A stretch of 64,000 nucleotides of DNA from G963662985 sp963662985 (GTDB lineage: Bacteria > Chloroflexota > Anaerolineae > Anaerolineales > UBA11579), in the NCBI GenBank assembly GCA_963662985.1, contig OY760067.1, positions 1,054,001 to 1,118,000 on the forward strand, written 5' to 3'. Below are positions 44,861 to 52,913 of this stretch, piece after piece. A model generated the notes under the pieces. The model searched no databases. It was not told where the DNA came from and worked only from the letters and a program-made list of their open reading frames with translations. The position numbers and the translations under genes are program-made. Within the stretch, counting starts at the first letter, position 1. Every line of letters begins with the position of its first letter.

Positions 44861-44916
44861 AATTCCCCTGCCCCCCTTGCCAAAGGGGGGAGAGCGACGA
44901 AGTCGCTTGGGGGATT
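44861..44916. repeat. REP-like three-way palindrome between the HAD genes
   Basis: An outer stem AATTCCCC/GGGGGATT encloses two hairpins: CCCCCCTT-GCCA-AAGGGGGG (44871-44890) and GCGAC-GAA-GTCGC (44894-44906). This branched structure is typical of dispersed REP/MITE-type elements. There is no T-run, so it is not a simple terminator. Confidence 0.65.
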
Positions 44917-44945
44917 TCCCTCCAAAACTGTGTTAAAATTCGCCT

Positions 44946-45677
44946 ATGAAAAAAATAACCACCATTCTCTTTGACTTTGACGGCACCCTCTATCATCACG
45001 ACTACGACAACGACGGCCACTATTGGAAATTTCTCGATTCTCTTGGCTATCCCACCACTCCCGCGCAACAACTCAAAGTCGAACAATGGACCCATTACTA
45101 TTTCGCAAACTCCCCCGAAATTCAAGAAGACAAAGCCAACGTCCAACCCCTCAACACCTCGATGTTCCATCTCTTTAATCGTCGCAAACTAGCCCAAATC
45201 GCTACCTGTGACGATGCCACCCTCGACCAACTCGTCGAGCAGGTCACCCACTTTCTTGATCACAACGTCACCGGAAATTCCTATCTTGGCGAAGATGTCA
45301 TCCAAACCCTCACCACCCTCCGCCCTCACTACAAACTCGGGCTCATCACCAACCGGTCCAATCCCGTCAACGAACATCTCGAAACCCTCAACATTGCCGA
45401 ATTTTTTGACACGGCCTATGCCGCCGGAGAAGTAAACGTCTGGAAGCCCAATCCCCAAATCTTCGACCGTGCCTTCCAAGAGCTCAACATTAACCCCGAA
45501 GAAGCCATCTACGTCGGAGACAATCACTTTGCCGATGTTGCCGCCGCCATCGAAGCCAACATGCTCCCCATCCTCATCGACCCCAAAGGCACCTTTGAAG
45601 ACCCCGGTTGCAACGTCATTCACAAAATTTCCGATCTCCTCCCCATCCTAGAAACCCTCAACGCCCCCAACGCATAA
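44946..45677 (+). CDS. HAD family phosphatase (second paralogue)
   Basis: The 243-residue paralogue of the previous gene has ILFDFDGTLYHHDYDND, LGLITNRS, VWKPNPQIFDRAFQEL and YVGDNHFADVAAA. All catalytic residues are kept. Even the upstream sequence is duplicated: GTTAAAATTCGCCTATGAAA occurs before both genes. The -10 TAAAAT is again 6 nt from the ATG. Sequence outside the motifs has diverged, mainly in the cap, so the substrates may differ. The next gene starts on its stop codon. Confidence 0.9.
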   Translation: MKKITTILFDFDGTLYHHDYDNDGHYWKFLDSLGYPTTPAQQLKVEQWTHYYFANSPEIQEDKANVQPLNTSMFHLFNRRKLAQIATCDDATLDQLVEQVTHFLDHNVTGNSYLGEDVIQTLTTLRPHYKLGLITNRSNPVNEHLETLNIAEFFDTAYAAGEVNVWKPNPQIFDRAFQELNINPEEAIYVGDNHFADVAAAIEANMLPILIDPKGTFEDPGCNVIHKISDLLPILETLNAPNA

Positions 45678-46336
45678 TGCAAATGCGTCTCTCCACCTTC
45701 CCCCAATCCTTCTACAATCGCTCCGCCCTCGAAGTAGCTCCCGATCTCATCGGCGCCCTCCTCATCCATCATGACCCTCAATCCCCACCCAACACACCTC
45801 CTCTCATTGGCGTCATCACCGAAACCGAAGCCTACTGTGGACAAGAAGATCAAGCCTGCCATGCCCGTGTCGGTCGCACACAGCGCACCGCACCCATGTT
45901 TGGCCCTCCCGGTCACGCCTATGTCTATTTCACCTACGGCATGCATTGGCTCTTCAACTGCGTCACCCAACCCATCGGGGAGCCCCACGCCGTCCTCATT
46001 CGTGCCGTCGAGCCCCTCAATCATCATCCCCTCATCCAATCCCGCCGAGGCAAACAACCCCGCAAACAATGGACCAATGGCCCCGCCAAACTCACCCAAT
46101 CCTTCAACATCCAAGTCGAACACAACAACTTAGACCTCACCACGCCCCACACCTCTCTCTATCTCGCTCCCTGCATCCAAACCAATCCCACCCAGCTCCT
46201 CACCAGCCCCCGCATCGGCCTCTTCACCGTTCCCGAACCCTGGAAGTCACTCCCATGGCGCTTCAACGCCCCTCTTCCAGCCCAACTCGCTCAACAAGCC
46301 ACAGATTCACTCACCCCAATACTTAACCTCCATTAA
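45677..46336 (+). CDS. DNA-3-methyladenine glycosylase (AAG/MPG family)
   Basis: The base-excision repair enzyme of about 219 residues has FYNRSALEVAPDLIGALL, the conserved catalytic region ITETEAYCGQEDQACHA, RTAPMFGPPGHAYVYFTYGMHW and AVLIRAVEP. It removes alkylated purines such as 3-methyladenine. The start at 45677 overlaps the HAD stop (TAATG); an ATG two codons later is equally possible. Coupling with the HAD phosphatase is likely only transcriptional. Confidence 0.93.
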   Translation: MQMRLSTFPQSFYNRSALEVAPDLIGALLIHHDPQSPPNTPPLIGVITETEAYCGQEDQACHARVGRTQRTAPMFGPPGHAYVYFTYGMHWLFNCVTQPIGEPHAVLIRAVEPLNHHPLIQSRRGKQPRKQWTNGPAKLTQSFNIQVEHNNLDLTTPHTSLYLAPCIQTNPTQLLTSPRIGLFTVPEPWKSLPWRFNAPLPAQLAQQATDSLTPILNLH

Positions 46337-46415
46337 TCCTCATCTTCCTCTTTGCAATTCCAAAATCCCCCAACTCACGGTACAATTTACAACACTTGAT
46401 TGATAAGGACGGCAT

Positions 46416-46880
46416 ATGTTTAAAAGAAGAGAAGACCAACCCGAACAAAACGAAAACACATTTTCCCAACCCATCGAACGCATCACCTCAGTCATTGGGG
46501 AAGGCATCATGGTCACTGGTCGCATCTCAGGCGAAGGTGGCGTGCGCATTGAAGGCACCTTTGAAGGAGAAGTCAACCTCAATGGTCTCCTCGTCATCGG
46601 CCCCACCGGCAAGGTCAATTGCAAAGACCTCCAAACCAAATCCATCATCGTCGCTGGTGCCGTGCGTGGCAACATCACCGCCAAAAAAGTAGACATTCGT
46701 GAAACCGGTCGAGTCTGGGGCGATGTCCGCACCGAAGCCATCTCCACCGAAGAAGGCGCCTTTTTACGTGGTCAAATGATTATGGAAGAAGATCTCCAAA
46801 TCGACTACTTTGATCAAATCGCCCTCGAAGAAATGCAAAACACAGCATCAATCGAGCAAGATACCCAATCTAAACAATAA
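46416..46880 (+). CDS. Bactofilin (polymer-forming cytoskeletal protein)
   Basis: The 154-residue protein has a bactofilin beta-helix core (about 25-125) made of short repeats such as SVIGEGIMVTGRISGEGGVRIEG-type and VVAGAVRGNITAKKV-type rungs, between a polar N-terminus and an acidic C-terminus. Bactofilins polymerise without nucleotide and help shape cells. SD AAGGA lies before the ATG, with a -10 TACAAT at 46381-46386. A terminator follows. Confidence 0.92.
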   Translation: MFKRREDQPEQNENTFSQPIERITSVIGEGIMVTGRISGEGGVRIEGTFEGEVNLNGLLVIGPTGKVNCKDLQTKSIIVAGAVRGNITAKKVDIRETGRVWGDVRTEAISTEEGAFLRGQMIMEEDLQIDYFDQIALEEMQNTASIEQDTQSKQ

Positions 46881-46881
46881 A

Positions 46882-46918
46882 AAAAGCGGAGAAAAAATTC
46901 TCCGCTTTTATTTTTTTT
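46882..46918 (+). terminator. Terminator after the bactofilin gene
   Basis: AAAAGCGGAGAA (46882-46893), loop AAAA, TTCTCCGCTTTT (46898-46909), then ATTTTTTTT. Confidence 0.88.
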
Positions 46919-46930
46919 AACTAAATAATA

Positions 46931-47686
46931 TTAATCGTCTTTTTCCGCAAAATTCAACAAAATCAAATTAGCATCACATTCCCCATAAGTCGTCACTTGG
47001 ATTTTCGCTGATTGCAAATAATTCTCCTGATCGATCATTGCCACGCTCAACAGCCCACTTGTGCCCACTGGCGCATCCGCAATCCGGAATTCATACGCTC
47101 CTGGTCCATAAATTGAATTAAGCGTTGGGTCACCCGTACGCGTCTTCACCCACACATCATTGCCTTCCAAGTCACCAAACAAAATCATATCTTGTTGCAC
47201 GATCGGTATCCCGTCTTTATTAAACACCTGACCCGCAATAATCATCGTATTACAACCTAAATCTGGATAAAAAATCTCCGAGCTCAACGCCACAGGGCTT
47301 CCTTGTTGAGGTTCATATGCAAAATAAGAAGGAGTAGGGGTTTTTGTTGGCACAGCTGTCGGCACATCTTCTTCCACCGTCGCCGTATAAGTCGGTGGCA
47401 CGAAGGTAGAAGTCGGTTGCAAGGTCGCCGTTGCGGTTGCAGGTGCATCCGTAGCAGTCGGCAACATCGTCACCACTGGCGCCAAAGTCACATCCACAGT
47501 CGCAGTCATCTCCGCCGGCACCGTCAAAGGGATCCCCGTCGGAGGAAATGGATTCAAATCAGAATCTGGAAAAATAAACACAAAACTATAAAACAACACC
47601 AAAGCAATCGCCAGCAACAAAACCCCCACAGTCAATGCAGAAAAGAAAAAATTTCCTAATCGAAAAGTAGTCTTGTTTTTCGCCAT
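46931..47686 (-). CDS. Membrane-anchored extracytoplasmic protein with Thr/Pro-rich linker
   Basis: I do not recognise a named family. The 251-residue protein has a basic N-terminus, one membrane anchor (about 12-36), a long Thr/Ala/Pro-rich linker (about 50-120) and a compact C-terminal beta-rich domain (about 130-248) with two Cys. That domain looks like a carboxypeptidase-regulatory or Ig-like fold (IIAGQVFNKDGIPI, YEFRIADAPVG). It follows the PPIase gene by 27 nt and is probably in the same operon. Confidence 0.7.
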   Translation of the reverse strand: MAKNKTTFRLGNFFFSALTVGVLLLAIALVLFYSFVFIFPDSDLNPFPPTGIPLTVPAEMTATVDVTLAPVVTMLPTATDAPATATATLQPTSTFVPPTYTATVEEDVPTAVPTKTPTPSYFAYEPQQGSPVALSSEIFYPDLGCNTMIIAGQVFNKDGIPIVQQDMILFGDLEGNDVWVKTRTGDPTLNSIYGPGAYEFRIADAPVGTSGLLSVAMIDQENYLQSAKIQVTTYGECDANLILLNFAEKDD

Positions 47687-47713
47687 CCGATCACTCCATC
47701 ATTCAAAAACAAA

Positions 47714-48619
47714 TTATTGTGCTATTTGAATTGTACTGGAAACCTTTGTTTCGGCGAGCCAATCTTGCAATGCATTTTCTTGCAAAATCAACAGCAAATC
47801 ATGCGAAACTTCCCGTTCCACATCACGTTCAATCACTTCCGCCACATGGAACCCATCGGCAGTCGTAATCACTTTGCTAAATTGCCCGGGTTGCAAAGCA
47901 AAAATTGCATCTTCCAAGCCTTGGTCAAACATCACCCCTCGCGGAAACCATCCCAAATATCCCAATCCTTGTGGATCATAATTATCCACGCGTGAATCAA
48001 AAGTAGAGCCATCCACCAATTGGTTATACACCCGCAATGCATCCGCTTCATTCAGAAAGAAAATCTCTCTTGCCAAAACCTGTTCTTGCACTGCCGGCAC
48101 ACCTGTCACAATCTGATCACGCATCCAAGCCGCTTCAATCTCGCGTCGCAACGCCGTTCGGAAGCTATCCGCAGAATAATAATTTCCTGCCAGCCAAGCA
48201 TTAAATGCATCCTGTCCACCAGCAGATTCAATCGCTGCCAAAACTCGTGCATCTAATTCTTCTTCGCTCAACACAAATCCGCTTTGTTTTGCCCGTTGGC
48301 TCAACAAAACTTGTGCCACCAATTCATTGATCACCGCCATGCGCACATCATCCGTAGCCAAAAAATCACCCACTTCAGCTTGTGCCGCTGCATAACGTGC
48401 CACACCCGCTTCCACTTCAGACACACCCACTGCTTCGCCATTAATCGTCACCGCAGCTGGCTCTTGTGTCGGAGCCAATGTCGCCGTCGGTGCTTCCGTA
48501 GCCACTTCCACCACCATCGTTGCCGTTGGCACTTCCGTCACCACCACTTCTTCAGGGCCACAAGCCGTCAAAGCCAACATCATCAAGCTTAACATCAACA
48601 AGAATAAAAATTTTTTCAT
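47714..48619 (-). CDS. SurA/PrsA-like peptidyl-prolyl isomerase lipoprotein
   Basis: The 301-residue lipoprotein has lipobox LALTAC and a short linker of Val/Ala/Thr/Pro. A SurA N-terminal-like chaperone domain (about 58-190) is followed by a parvulin domain (about 190-285; YLGWFPRGVMFDQGLEDAIFALQ-type core, FHVAEVIER). It likely folds secreted proteins on the outer face of the membrane. Its ATG overlaps the HD gene stop as ATGA. Confidence 0.87.
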   Translation of the reverse strand: MKKFLFLLMLSLMMLALTACGPEEVVVTEVPTATMVVEVATEAPTATLAPTQEPAAVTINGEAVGVSEVEAGVARYAAAQAEVGDFLATDDVRMAVINELVAQVLLSQRAKQSGFVLSEEELDARVLAAIESAGGQDAFNAWLAGNYYSADSFRTALRREIEAAWMRDQIVTGVPAVQEQVLAREIFFLNEADALRVYNQLVDGSTFDSRVDNYDPQGLGYLGWFPRGVMFDQGLEDAIFALQPGQFSKVITTADGFHVAEVIERDVEREVSHDLLLILQENALQDWLAETKVSSTIQIAQ

Positions 48620-49206
48620 AGTTTTTCCATTATTTCAGTTTGATTTTCAACCAATGCATCCAAACGATCCAACAATTCCTTATAAGACTCCAGCAAATAC
48701 CCACTCATTCGTTTCGAAAGCACAGCATACACTTCATGATAATACCAAAGAGATCCTTTTTTACCGCCCGTGAACACCTGCCACAGTTCGTCCCCAATTC
48801 GCTCATAATCCCGATACACAGAGGTTAAATTGCTCATCTTATCAGCAATCACAATCTCCAACACTTCCATCGGTGCCGTTTCCAAATGCTTCAAATAGAC
48901 TTCTTTACGTCCGCGCCATGGTGGTTTCGGTTCCCCAATCGAATCACTCAACGCAAGCACCAACTCCGCCACATGTTCCCCAAATTTCTCTCGGATCTTA
49001 ATCAAAGTCGGTTCTCCGCCTTGATCTTCCACCGCATCATGCAACAAAGCCGCAATCACTTGGTCTTCCGCCCCCCCATTATCCATCACCATATACGCCA
49101 CCCCCATCAAATGCGCCACATAAGGCACCTTGCTTCCCTTGCGCAACTGCGTTCGATGCAGCTCCGATGCCATCAAAAATGCTTCATTAAATCGATCAAT
49201 ATTCAT
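48616..49206 (-). CDS. HD domain phosphohydrolase, SpoT/MESH1-like
   Basis: The protein of about 196 residues has the metal-binding set of the (p)ppGpp hydrolase family: HRTQLRKGSKVPYVAHLMGVAY, the HD pair in ALLHDAVEDQGG, and KMSNLTSVYRD. There is no synthetase domain, so it may be a small alarmone hydrolase. The start at 49206 is set by TATAAT (49218-49213), 6 nt upstream, making a leaderless mRNA; an in-frame extension to 49254 would run through that promoter. It leads a three-gene unit with the PPIase. Confidence 0.86.
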   Translation of the reverse strand: MNIDRFNEAFLMASELHRTQLRKGSKVPYVAHLMGVAYMVMDNGGAEDQVIAALLHDAVEDQGGEPTLIKIREKFGEHVAELVLALSDSIGEPKPPWRGRKEVYLKHLETAPMEVLEIVIADKMSNLTSVYRDYERIGDELWQVFTGGKKGSLWYYHEVYAVLSKRMSGYLLESYKELLDRLDALVENQTEIMEKL

Positions 49207-49278
49207 TAGTGTATTATAACGAATCCTCTCAAATCTGCCATCCAAGATTAACAAATCCTCCTTATCTCTTAATCAAAA

Positions 49279-49303
49279 AAGCGAGTGGCAAAGCCACTCG
49301 CTT
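49279..49303 (-). terminator. Terminator of the AT-rich orphan gene
   Basis: An 11-bp perfect stem GCGAGTGGC-type (49279-49289 with 49293-49303, loop of 3), followed by TTTTTT on the minus strand. Confidence 0.85.
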
Positions 49304-49310
49304 ACATTAT

Positions 49311-50327
49311 TTATAATGAATTCTTTTTATAATTACTATAAAGAATTCTAGTAATCAACAATATCCCAATTAATGACAAAACAATAAGCAAAGGACTAAG
49401 ATACTCAAATGAAATAATATACCAAGAAAACAATGTATATAAGATAATAATAGAGAAAAAATACACTCCAATAAATTGCCAAATAACCTGTATTTCCTTA
49501 TTATTCATCCATTCTTTTTTCTTCTTATCTTCACCCATAGGGATATTCTTTTTATGTATATTTCTAAATTCCACTTTTATTTTATGGAAAAAGTAAAAAA
49601 TTGAATTAGATATATTTCTAGTAAAAAATCTTAGTTCATCAAATTCATACTTTTTGTCCAAAAACATAGCTTCAAACAAATACCCCAAAAATAAAATTGC
49701 AACAGGAAAGATAGCAGTAGAAAATGGAGATAATAAAAGAAACGGAAGTAGTTCCATTTTTATTGAATTATTTTTATCCTCATAAATGTCAAATCCTTGA
49801 ACAGATTCAAAAATGTACAACCAATCTTCTCCTGAGAATTCCATTTCAAAAGAATAATTAGAAAAAGATTCTCCAAAAACATGAATCTTTTGCAAAGCTT
49901 CTAATCCTGGCTGTAAATCATAAATAATGTTTTTTTTAAATTTTTCATCATAATTACTTTCAAGTATTTCAGATAGTAATAAACCATGATCAATTAAATC
50001 TTTTTCCCTAAATGTTGAATACGTTTGAAAATCATCAAACTCATTTACATACATTTTTAACTTCTTTAAATCATGTTGAGAAATATTTTTTACTTGCAAA
50101 TATATATAATTCAAATCCTCAAAGTTCTTATAGAGTGGAACTATTATTTCATATTCAAGCATATCTTCAATCGAACCATCAAAAGTTACAAAAAACTGTT
50201 CAATTGATTTTTCATACATTCCATATCCCATTGAATCAAATCGATAATAAACAAATAAAAACAAAATAGTAAAAAATATCGAAAAAAACCATGTAATTCT
50301 TTTATTGGGTATTGGTAATTGAAACAT
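49311..50327 (-). CDS. Unrecognised AT-rich membrane protein
   Basis: I recognise no family. The 338-residue protein has an N-terminal membrane segment (about 12-30), a soluble region rich in Phe, Tyr, Asp and Lys (about 35-195), two middle hydrophobic segments (about 195-225) and a C-terminal pair (about 285-330). Its DNA is visibly more AT-rich than all neighbours and uses many ATA, AAT and TTT codons, a sign of recent transfer. It has a good SD (AGGAGG) and its own terminator, so it is probably expressed. Confidence 0.7.
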   Translation of the reverse strand: MFQLPIPNKRITWFFSIFFTILFLFVYYRFDSMGYGMYEKSIEQFFVTFDGSIEDMLEYEIIVPLYKNFEDLNYIYLQVKNISQHDLKKLKMYVNEFDDFQTYSTFREKDLIDHGLLLSEILESNYDEKFKKNIIYDLQPGLEALQKIHVFGESFSNYSFEMEFSGEDWLYIFESVQGFDIYEDKNNSIKMELLPFLLLSPFSTAIFPVAILFLGYLFEAMFLDKKYEFDELRFFTRNISNSIFYFFHKIKVEFRNIHKKNIPMGEDKKKKEWMNNKEIQVIWQFIGVYFFSIIILYTLFSWYIISFEYLSPLLIVLSLIGILLITRILYSNYKKNSL

Positions 50328-50388
50328 ATTTCCCTCCTAACTCTAAATTAATGATTAATTAAAGTATAACATTTCTTTTAATCAAAAA

Positions 50389-50417
50389 AACAGCCCTTTT
50401 CTCAAAGAGCTGTTTCA
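50389..50417 (-). terminator. Terminator of the aldo/keto reductase gene
   Basis: AAACAGCTCTTT and AAAAGGGCTGTTT pair on the minus strand around GAG, then a T-run. Confidence 0.75.
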
Positions 50418-50437
50418 AAATCAAATCTAATAAGCAT

Positions 50438-51382
50438 TTACGCCAAGATTTCTTCGATCTTCACCAACACTTCCTCATCCAACTTACCCGCCAATTCGCC
50501 GGCTTTCACATTAGATTCCAACTGAGACACCTTGCTTGCGCCAGTAATCACACTGCTCACTTCGTCTCGGCGCAAAATCCACGCAATCGCCAACTGAGCC
50601 GCGGTCATTCCCAAATCCTTCGCCAAAGCGCTCAACGCACGCGTTTTCACCAAATGCGCTTCCGTCAAATAGCGGTTGATAAACTCAGGGTTCGACACAG
50701 CTCGGCTATCTTCCGGCACGCCGTTATTATACTTCCCAGTCAACACACCTTGTGCCAATGGGCTAAACACCGTCAATCCAATCTTCTTATTCTCTGTTAC
50801 CGTCAGCAAATCATCTTCCACTAACTCACGGGAGAACATATTATACAAAGGTTGTTCCATTGTAGGCCCGATCAAATTTCGTTCCTTCGCAATCCCATTC
50901 GCCTTTGCAATTTGCGCCGCTTTCCACATAGAAGTTCCCCAATAGAGAATCTTCCCCTGTTGGATCAAAATATTCATCGTCTCCACCACTTCCTCAATCG
51001 GCGTGTCTGGGTCATAACGATGTGCAAAATACAAATCCAAATAATCCGTGTCCAAGCGTTTCAAACTGCCATGCACACTTTCCATGATATGTTTCCGAGA
51101 AAGTCCACGTCCATTTGGTCCCTTTTGCGTCGGCCAAAACACCTTGCTCGAAATCACCAATTCGTGTCGCGGAATATCTTTAATCGCCTTCCCCATCACT
51201 TTTTCAGATTCACCCAATGCATAAACATCAGCATTATCAAAATAATTGATTCCTTTTTCATACGCCAATTTCAACAAATCTGTTGCAGTGCGCACATTCA
51301 CCGAATCCCCAAAAGTGATCCAAGAACCAATTGAAATTTCACTAACCTTCAAGCCCGAACGGCCTAACTTACGATAATTCAC
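50438..51382 (-). CDS. Aldo/keto reductase, Kv-beta-like family
   Basis: The NADPH-dependent TIM-barrel enzyme of about 314 residues has the AKR tetrad: Asp and Tyr in FDNADVYALGESE, Lys in VISSKVFWP and His in DLYFAHRYDP. The N-terminus MNYRKLGRSGLKVSEISIG is typical of the YhdN/YghZ/Kv-beta group. I choose GTG at 51382, because SD GGAGG is 5 nt upstream and would lie inside the ORF if the earlier ATG were used. The substrate is unknown, most likely an aldehyde. Confidence 0.92.
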   Translation of the reverse strand: MNYRKLGRSGLKVSEISIGSWITFGDSVNVRTATDLLKLAYEKGINYFDNADVYALGESEKVMGKAIKDIPRHELVISSKVFWPTQKGPNGRGLSRKHIMESVHGSLKRLDTDYLDLYFAHRYDPDTPIEEVVETMNILIQQGKILYWGTSMWKAAQIAKANGIAKERNLIGPTMEQPLYNMFSRELVEDDLLTVTENKKIGLTVFSPLAQGVLTGKYNNGVPEDSRAVSNPEFINRYLTEAHLVKTRALSALAKDLGMTAAQLAIAWILRRDEVSSVITGASKVSQLESNVKAGELAGKLDEEVLVKIEEILA

Positions 51383-51410
51383 TATTACCTCCATTAATTA
51401 AATAATAAAA

Positions 51411-51428
51411 CTGTCTTTCTTAAGACAG
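51411..51428 (-). terminator. Weak terminator after the qorB-like gene
   Basis: CTGTCTT-AAGA-AAGACAG followed by TTTTATTATT on the minus strand. Confidence 0.6.
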
Positions 51429-51502
51429 CTTTATTTGATTTCATCTTTCGTCAAAAATTCAGAAAGAGTATTCTATTTATCTAAGAGAGGAAAGTAACCG
51501 AC

Positions 51503-52378
51503 TTATAACAACCCTGCTACATAGTCCTTCATAGAGGTCAGGTTTTCTTCACCAATCAAGTCCACCAAGTCTGTGCTCACATTTTCAGCCCATCCCTCAG
51601 CATACCCAAATTGCATGCTAATCGAATCCCACATCTGATATTGTTTCGGAACACCCAACTCCGTCAAATAAGCCTTCACAGCATCAGGTGTAGATTCTTC
51701 AAACGTCATCGACTTACCAGAAAGCTCATTCAACACCTCCACCACATCCTTCACCGTGAAAGTATCCGGTCGTGTAAAAGTATAAGTCTGATTCTCATGC
51801 CCATCCGTTCGCAAAGCCACAGCCGTCGCGCGTGCCATGTCATCACGAGAGACCAAATTTAATCCTCGTCCTTTTGTCAGGCTCAACACCTTCCCCGTTG
51901 CAAAAGCGCGCTTCACATCCTTTTCAGTGAAAAAGACCTCCAAATAGAAAGTATTCCGCAAAAATGTAAAAGGCATCCCCGAAACACGAATCGCGCTTTC
52001 AGTCGCAATATGCACATGCCGCAAATCAAACAAAGCACTTTCAGGATAGGCCAAACTAGTATAAAAAATATGCTTCACTCCAGCTTCGCGAGCCGCCTTC
52101 ACCACCCCCACATGGTCCACAATCCGCCCAAACGAATCCATATTACTGCTCGAGACAAACAACAAACGATCAATTCCAGCCAAGGTATCCTTTTCATACC
52201 CATTCCCAGAATAATCACCATAACGCAATTCCACCCCTTGTCCCTTCAAATTTGCAGCCTTTTTCTCATCACGATAGAACGCCACAATATCTTTCGGGTT
52301 CACCCCATCTTCCAACAAATAATCCACAACCTTGCCACCCAAATGGCCTGTTGCCCCAATCACACCAATTTTTGTCAT
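51503..52378 (-). CDS. NmrA/QorB-like NAD(P)H-binding oxidoreductase
   Basis: The 291-residue atypical SDR has the NADP motif GVIGATGHLGGKVVDYLL, FYRDEKKAANL, and SLAYPE near the usual catalytic region. It is related to NAD(P)H:quinone oxidoreductase QorB (YtfG) and NmrA-type sensors. The divergent HxlR regulator next door repeats the ytfG-ytfH arrangement of enterobacteria, which supports a redox-responsive quinone or diamide detoxification role. SD AAGGAG; promoter TTGAAT-17-TATATT on the minus strand. Confidence 0.88.
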   Translation of the reverse strand: MTKIGVIGATGHLGGKVVDYLLEDGVNPKDIVAFYRDEKKAANLKGQGVELRYGDYSGNGYEKDTLAGIDRLLFVSSSNMDSFGRIVDHVGVVKAAREAGVKHIFYTSLAYPESALFDLRHVHIATESAIRVSGMPFTFLRNTFYLEVFFTEKDVKRAFATGKVLSLTKGRGLNLVSRDDMARATAVALRTDGHENQTYTFTRPDTFTVKDVVEVLNELSGKSMTFEESTPDAVKAYLTELGVPKQYQMWDSISMQFGYAEGWAENVSTDLVDLIGEENLTSMKDYVAGLL

Positions 52379-52450
52379 TATTCAAACTCCTTATTCAGAT
52401 ATATTTGACCTTATTTAGTAAATATACTATAATACGAAAATAAATTCAAG

Positions 52451-52470
52451 TACGATATTTTTCTATCGTA
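52451..52470. promoter_or_regulatory. Operator palindrome between qorB-like and HxlR genes
   Basis: A perfect inverted repeat TACGATA-TTTTTC-TATCGTA lies in the 127-bp divergent region, in the likely -35/-10 spacer of the HxlR gene. A second weaker palindrome, AGTA-AATA-TACT, is near 52419-52430. Both are candidate binding sites for the HxlR protein. Confidence 0.65.
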
Positions 52471-52505
52471 TATATCTTAAATGAAACTAATAAAGAGGTT
52501 CTTAT

Positions 52506-52880
52506 ATGACCACCAACATCACTGTCCAAGATTTCGACTGCCCCTTCACCACATCTCAAAAAGTTCTCTCCGGCAAATGGTCCCTCCCCATCATCTTCTA
52601 CTTAAAAGACGGCCCCCTGCGCTTCAACGAACTCCTCCGCCAATTCAACATCACCCACGCCACCCTCACCAAGCAGCTCAAACAGCTCGCTAGCTATGGC
52701 GTCATCCAACGCAAATCCTACGATCAAGTCCCGCCCAAAGTAGAATACTCCCTCACCGACCTTGGTCAAAAGCTGATCCCCACCATCCAATCCCTCGCCG
52801 ATTGGGGCAAAGAATTCATCACCTATTGTGAAGATCATCCTCACGTCATTGAGTTTGAACGTCCCCCTCTCTACAAATAA
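52506..52880 (+). CDS. HxlR family winged-helix regulator
   Basis: The 124-residue regulator has the family layout: an N-terminal Cys (VQDFDCPFTTS), LSGKWSLPIIFYL, the recognition helix region RFNELLRQFNITHATLTKQLKQL, and the wing EYSLTDLGQKL. The single N-terminal Cys is the redox sensor in YodB, HypR and QorR relatives. It is divergent from the qorB-like gene and probably represses both. SD AAAGAGG precedes the ATG. Confidence 0.93.
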   Translation: MTTNITVQDFDCPFTTSQKVLSGKWSLPIIFYLKDGPLRFNELLRQFNITHATLTKQLKQLASYGVIQRKSYDQVPPKVEYSLTDLGQKLIPTIQSLADWGKEFITYCEDHPHVIEFERPPLYK

Positions 52881-52881
52881 A

Positions 52882-52905
52882 AAAGCTACCTTCCTAGGTA
52901 GCTTT
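52882..52905. terminator. Shared terminator of HxlR and methionine synthase units
   Basis: AAAGCTACC (52882-52890), loop TTCCTA, GGTAGCTTT (52897-52905). The minus strand continues with T6. Confidence 0.75.
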
Positions 52906-52913
52906 CTACTCAA

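Noticed and set aside
45620..46123. A 167-codon minus-strand ORF opposite the 3-methyladenine glycosylase
   Set aside because: It is a shadow of a C-rich gene; composition is Gly/Glu-rich with no motif, and the plus strand has a clear enzyme.
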